From NCBI GenBank assembly GCA_963731125.1, contig CAVSVP010000007.1, positions 372,001 through 436,000 on the forward strand: 64,000 bases of DNA, in the 5' to 3' direction. Source of the DNA: CAVSVP01 sp963731125 (GTDB taxonomy: Bacteria > Pseudomonadota > Gammaproteobacteria > Competibacterales > Competibacteraceae). Of this stretch, positions 62,601-64,000 are shown one piece after another (the first letter of the stretch is position 1; every line of letters begins with the position of its first letter). Made by a program: the position numbers and the translations under genes. The notes beneath the pieces are model-generated. The model had not been told where the DNA came from and ran no database searches. It worked only from the letters and a program-made list of their open reading frames with translations.

Positions 62601-64000
62601 ATGTCTTTCGACGCTAAAGCTTTTCTCAAGACGTTAACTACCTTGCCTGGTGTTTATCGCATGCTAAACCGCCAGGGCCAAGTAATCTATGTTGGCAAGG
62701 CTCGTAATCTCAAGCGGCGCCTCTCCAGTTATTTTCGTAGCCATCAGCTATCCTCAAAAATTAGTAGCTTACTTTTTCATGTGCATGACATTGAGGTTAC
62801 CGTTACCCACACTGAAGGGGAGGCTCTGATTCTCGAAAACAATTTAATCAAACAGTTTAGGCCCCGCTATAATGTTTTGTTACGTGATGATAAAGGCTAT
62901 CCCTATCTCCATCTCTCTATTGAGAAGTTTCCACGTCTATCGTTGCACCGCGGTGTCCGGCGCTTACCAGGCCGCTACTTTGGCCCCTATCCGAATGTGA
63001 ATGCAGTTTGTGAGACGCTGAGTTTGTTGCAAAAAGTGTTTCGGTTGCGACAGTGCGAGAATAGCTTTTTTTATAATCGCAGCCGTCCCTGCTTACAATA
63101 TCAGATCAAACGCTGTTCAGCTCCCTGTACTTTTATGATTGACCAGGAAAATTATCAACAGGATGTGCATCGTGCAGTGCTTTTTCTGGAAGGTAGAAGC
63201 GGACAGGTGATTGATGACTTGGTGCAACGTATGGAGGCAGCGTCCGCTGAGCTTAAGTTTGAAGAGGCGGCCATGTACCGAGACCAGATTGTTCAGCTGC
63301 GGCAGGTCCAGGAGCGCCAGTATGTGAGTAGTGATGCAGGCAATTTGGATGCAGTGGCATGTGCGATCCAAGGAGAGACGGCCTGTGTTGAGGTGCTTTT
63401 CTTTCGCGACGGGCGATTGTTGGGTAACAAAAGTTTTTTTCCCCACATTCCTCAAGGAGAAGGAGTGGTCCAAGTACTGAGTGCCTTCTTAGCTCAGCAT
63501 TATTTAAGTAAACCAGTGCCGGAAAAAATTTTAATTAGTCAGGACTTAGAAGACGTGGAGTTATTGACTGAAGTGCTGCAAAAGCATACTGGGCGCCAAG
63601 TCATAATCACCTCCAAGGCACGTGGCGAGCGTGCCCGCTGGGTGGAAATGGCGTTACGCAACGCTGAACACGCACTGGCGGTTCAGCTTTCCAGTCAAGC
63701 GGGAATGCGACGACGCTTTGAAGCTCTACAAGACGCCCTGGGTTTGGACTTTCTATTTTCTCGCCTGGAATGTTTCGACGTCAGCCACACTCAAGGGGAA
63801 GCCACAGTCGCCGCTTGTATAGTATTTACCGAGGAAGGACCGCTAAAGCATGCCTATCGGCGCTACAATATTGAAGGCCTCACGCCAAGTGATGATTACG
63901 GAGCGCTTCGCCAGGCGCTGACACGGCATTACGTTCGATTGCGCGAAAAGGATGGACAACTTCCCGATATTCTTTTTATCGACGGTGGAAAGGGCCAGGT
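62601..64000 (+). CDS. uvrC: UvrABC system protein C (partial, runs off right edge)
   Basis: First 466 codons of UvrC, open to the window end. N-terminal GIY-YIG nuclease (TLPGVYRMLNRQGQVIYVGK then ARNLKRRLSSYF, residues 12-45), Cys-rich SRPCLQYQIKRCSAPC (about 154-169), UVR domain (FLEGRSGQVIDDLVQRMEAA, then EAAMYRDQIVQLR), and the start of the RNase H-like nuclease with CFDVSHTQGEATVAA (catalytic Asp). It makes both incisions in nucleotide excision repair. Start ATG 62601 fits family length; no strong Shine-Dalgarno is visible. Confidence 0.96.
   Translation, partial: MSFDAKAFLKTLTTLPGVYRMLNRQGQVIYVGKARNLKRRLSSYFRSHQLSSKISSLLFHVHDIEVTVTHTEGEALILENNLIKQFRPRYNVLLRDDKGYPYLHLSIEKFPRLSLHRGVRRLPGRYFGPYPNVNAVCETLSLLQKVFRLRQCENSFFYNRSRPCLQYQIKRCSAPCTFMIDQENYQQDVHRAVLFLEGRSGQVIDDLVQRMEAASAELKFEEAAMYRDQIVQLRQVQERQYVSSDAGNLDAVACAIQGETACVEVLFFRDGRLLGNKSFFPHIPQGEGVVQVLSAFLAQHYLSKPVPEKILISQDLEDVELLTEVLQKHTGRQVIITSKARGERARWVEMALRNAEHALAVQLSSQAGMRRRFEALQDALGLDFLFSRLECFDVSHTQGEATVAACIVFTEEGPLKHAYRRYNIEGLTPSDDYGALRQALTRHYVRLREKDGQLPDILFIDGGKGQ

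Noticed and set aside
1..64000. CRISPR array, tRNA, rRNA or prophage
   Set aside because: No regularly spaced repeats with unique spacers, no cloverleaf or rRNA stretch recognised by eye, and no phage structural genes; repeats present are IS ends, REP units and DnaA boxes.

Overview
The window is a piece of a bacterial chromosome around the replication origin. It is most likely from a gammaproteobacterium: the dnaA-dnaN-recF-gyrB order, the SUF operon led by an Rrf2-type SUF regulator, GmhB/PlsC-type envelope genes, a phasin (polyhydroxyalkanoate storage) and REP-like hairpins all fit. Host genes are moderate to AT-rich, while most transposase genes are visibly more GC-rich. The species cannot be named from sequence alone. 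The outstanding property is IS load: about a dozen insertion sequences of at least six families, many nested, several with exact target duplications and several already decayed.

Layout. 1-130: edge of a transposase gene. 662-1495: secreted protein of unknown function. 1628-6212: cobalt/cobalamin block on the minus strand (promoter, cobalamin riboswitch, cbtB, cbtA, cbiX, cobH, cobI, cbiG). 6230-9362: an IS with an IS4-family element inside it. 9405-9866: PCu(A)C copper chaperone. 9882-10163: a MITE with IS701-type ends carrying an inverted REP pair. 10403-10777: phasin. 11051-17301: SUF Fe-S assembly operon on the minus strand (regulator, sufB, sufC, sufD, sufS, sufU, sufT). 17649-22098: gpsA split into three pieces by two different ISs. 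22217-23764: IS701 element. 23850-30526: argS, SPOR protein, YbaK/HDOD fusion, MscS-type channel, dodecin.

30615-48006 is a Russian-doll mobile region. An IS4-like element is split by an IS21 element. The istB of that IS21 is split by about 13.8 kb holding an ISAzo13 element and two tandem large-serine-recombinase cassettes (a small DUF5372-like protein, a second small protein, then the recombinase). The first recombinase gene is itself broken by three further ISs (IS21, an unassigned 2.3-kb IS, and IS4). Next come remnants of an SDR/epimerase gene broken by an IS630 and a second IS701 copy.

51873-64000 returns to ordinary chromosome: gmhB-like phosphatase, plsC, a terminator, menE-menB (menaquinone) on the minus strand, gyrB, recF, dnaN, a strong oriC candidate (nine DnaA boxes including a perfect 26-bp-arm inverted repeat), dnaA, and uvrC running off the right edge.

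Functionally the host genes cover B12-linked cobalt uptake and corrin-ring synthesis, Fe-S assembly, copper handling, phospholipid and LPS precursors, and replication initiation. The loss of gpsA beside an intact plsC raises the question of how glycerol-3-phosphate is made.
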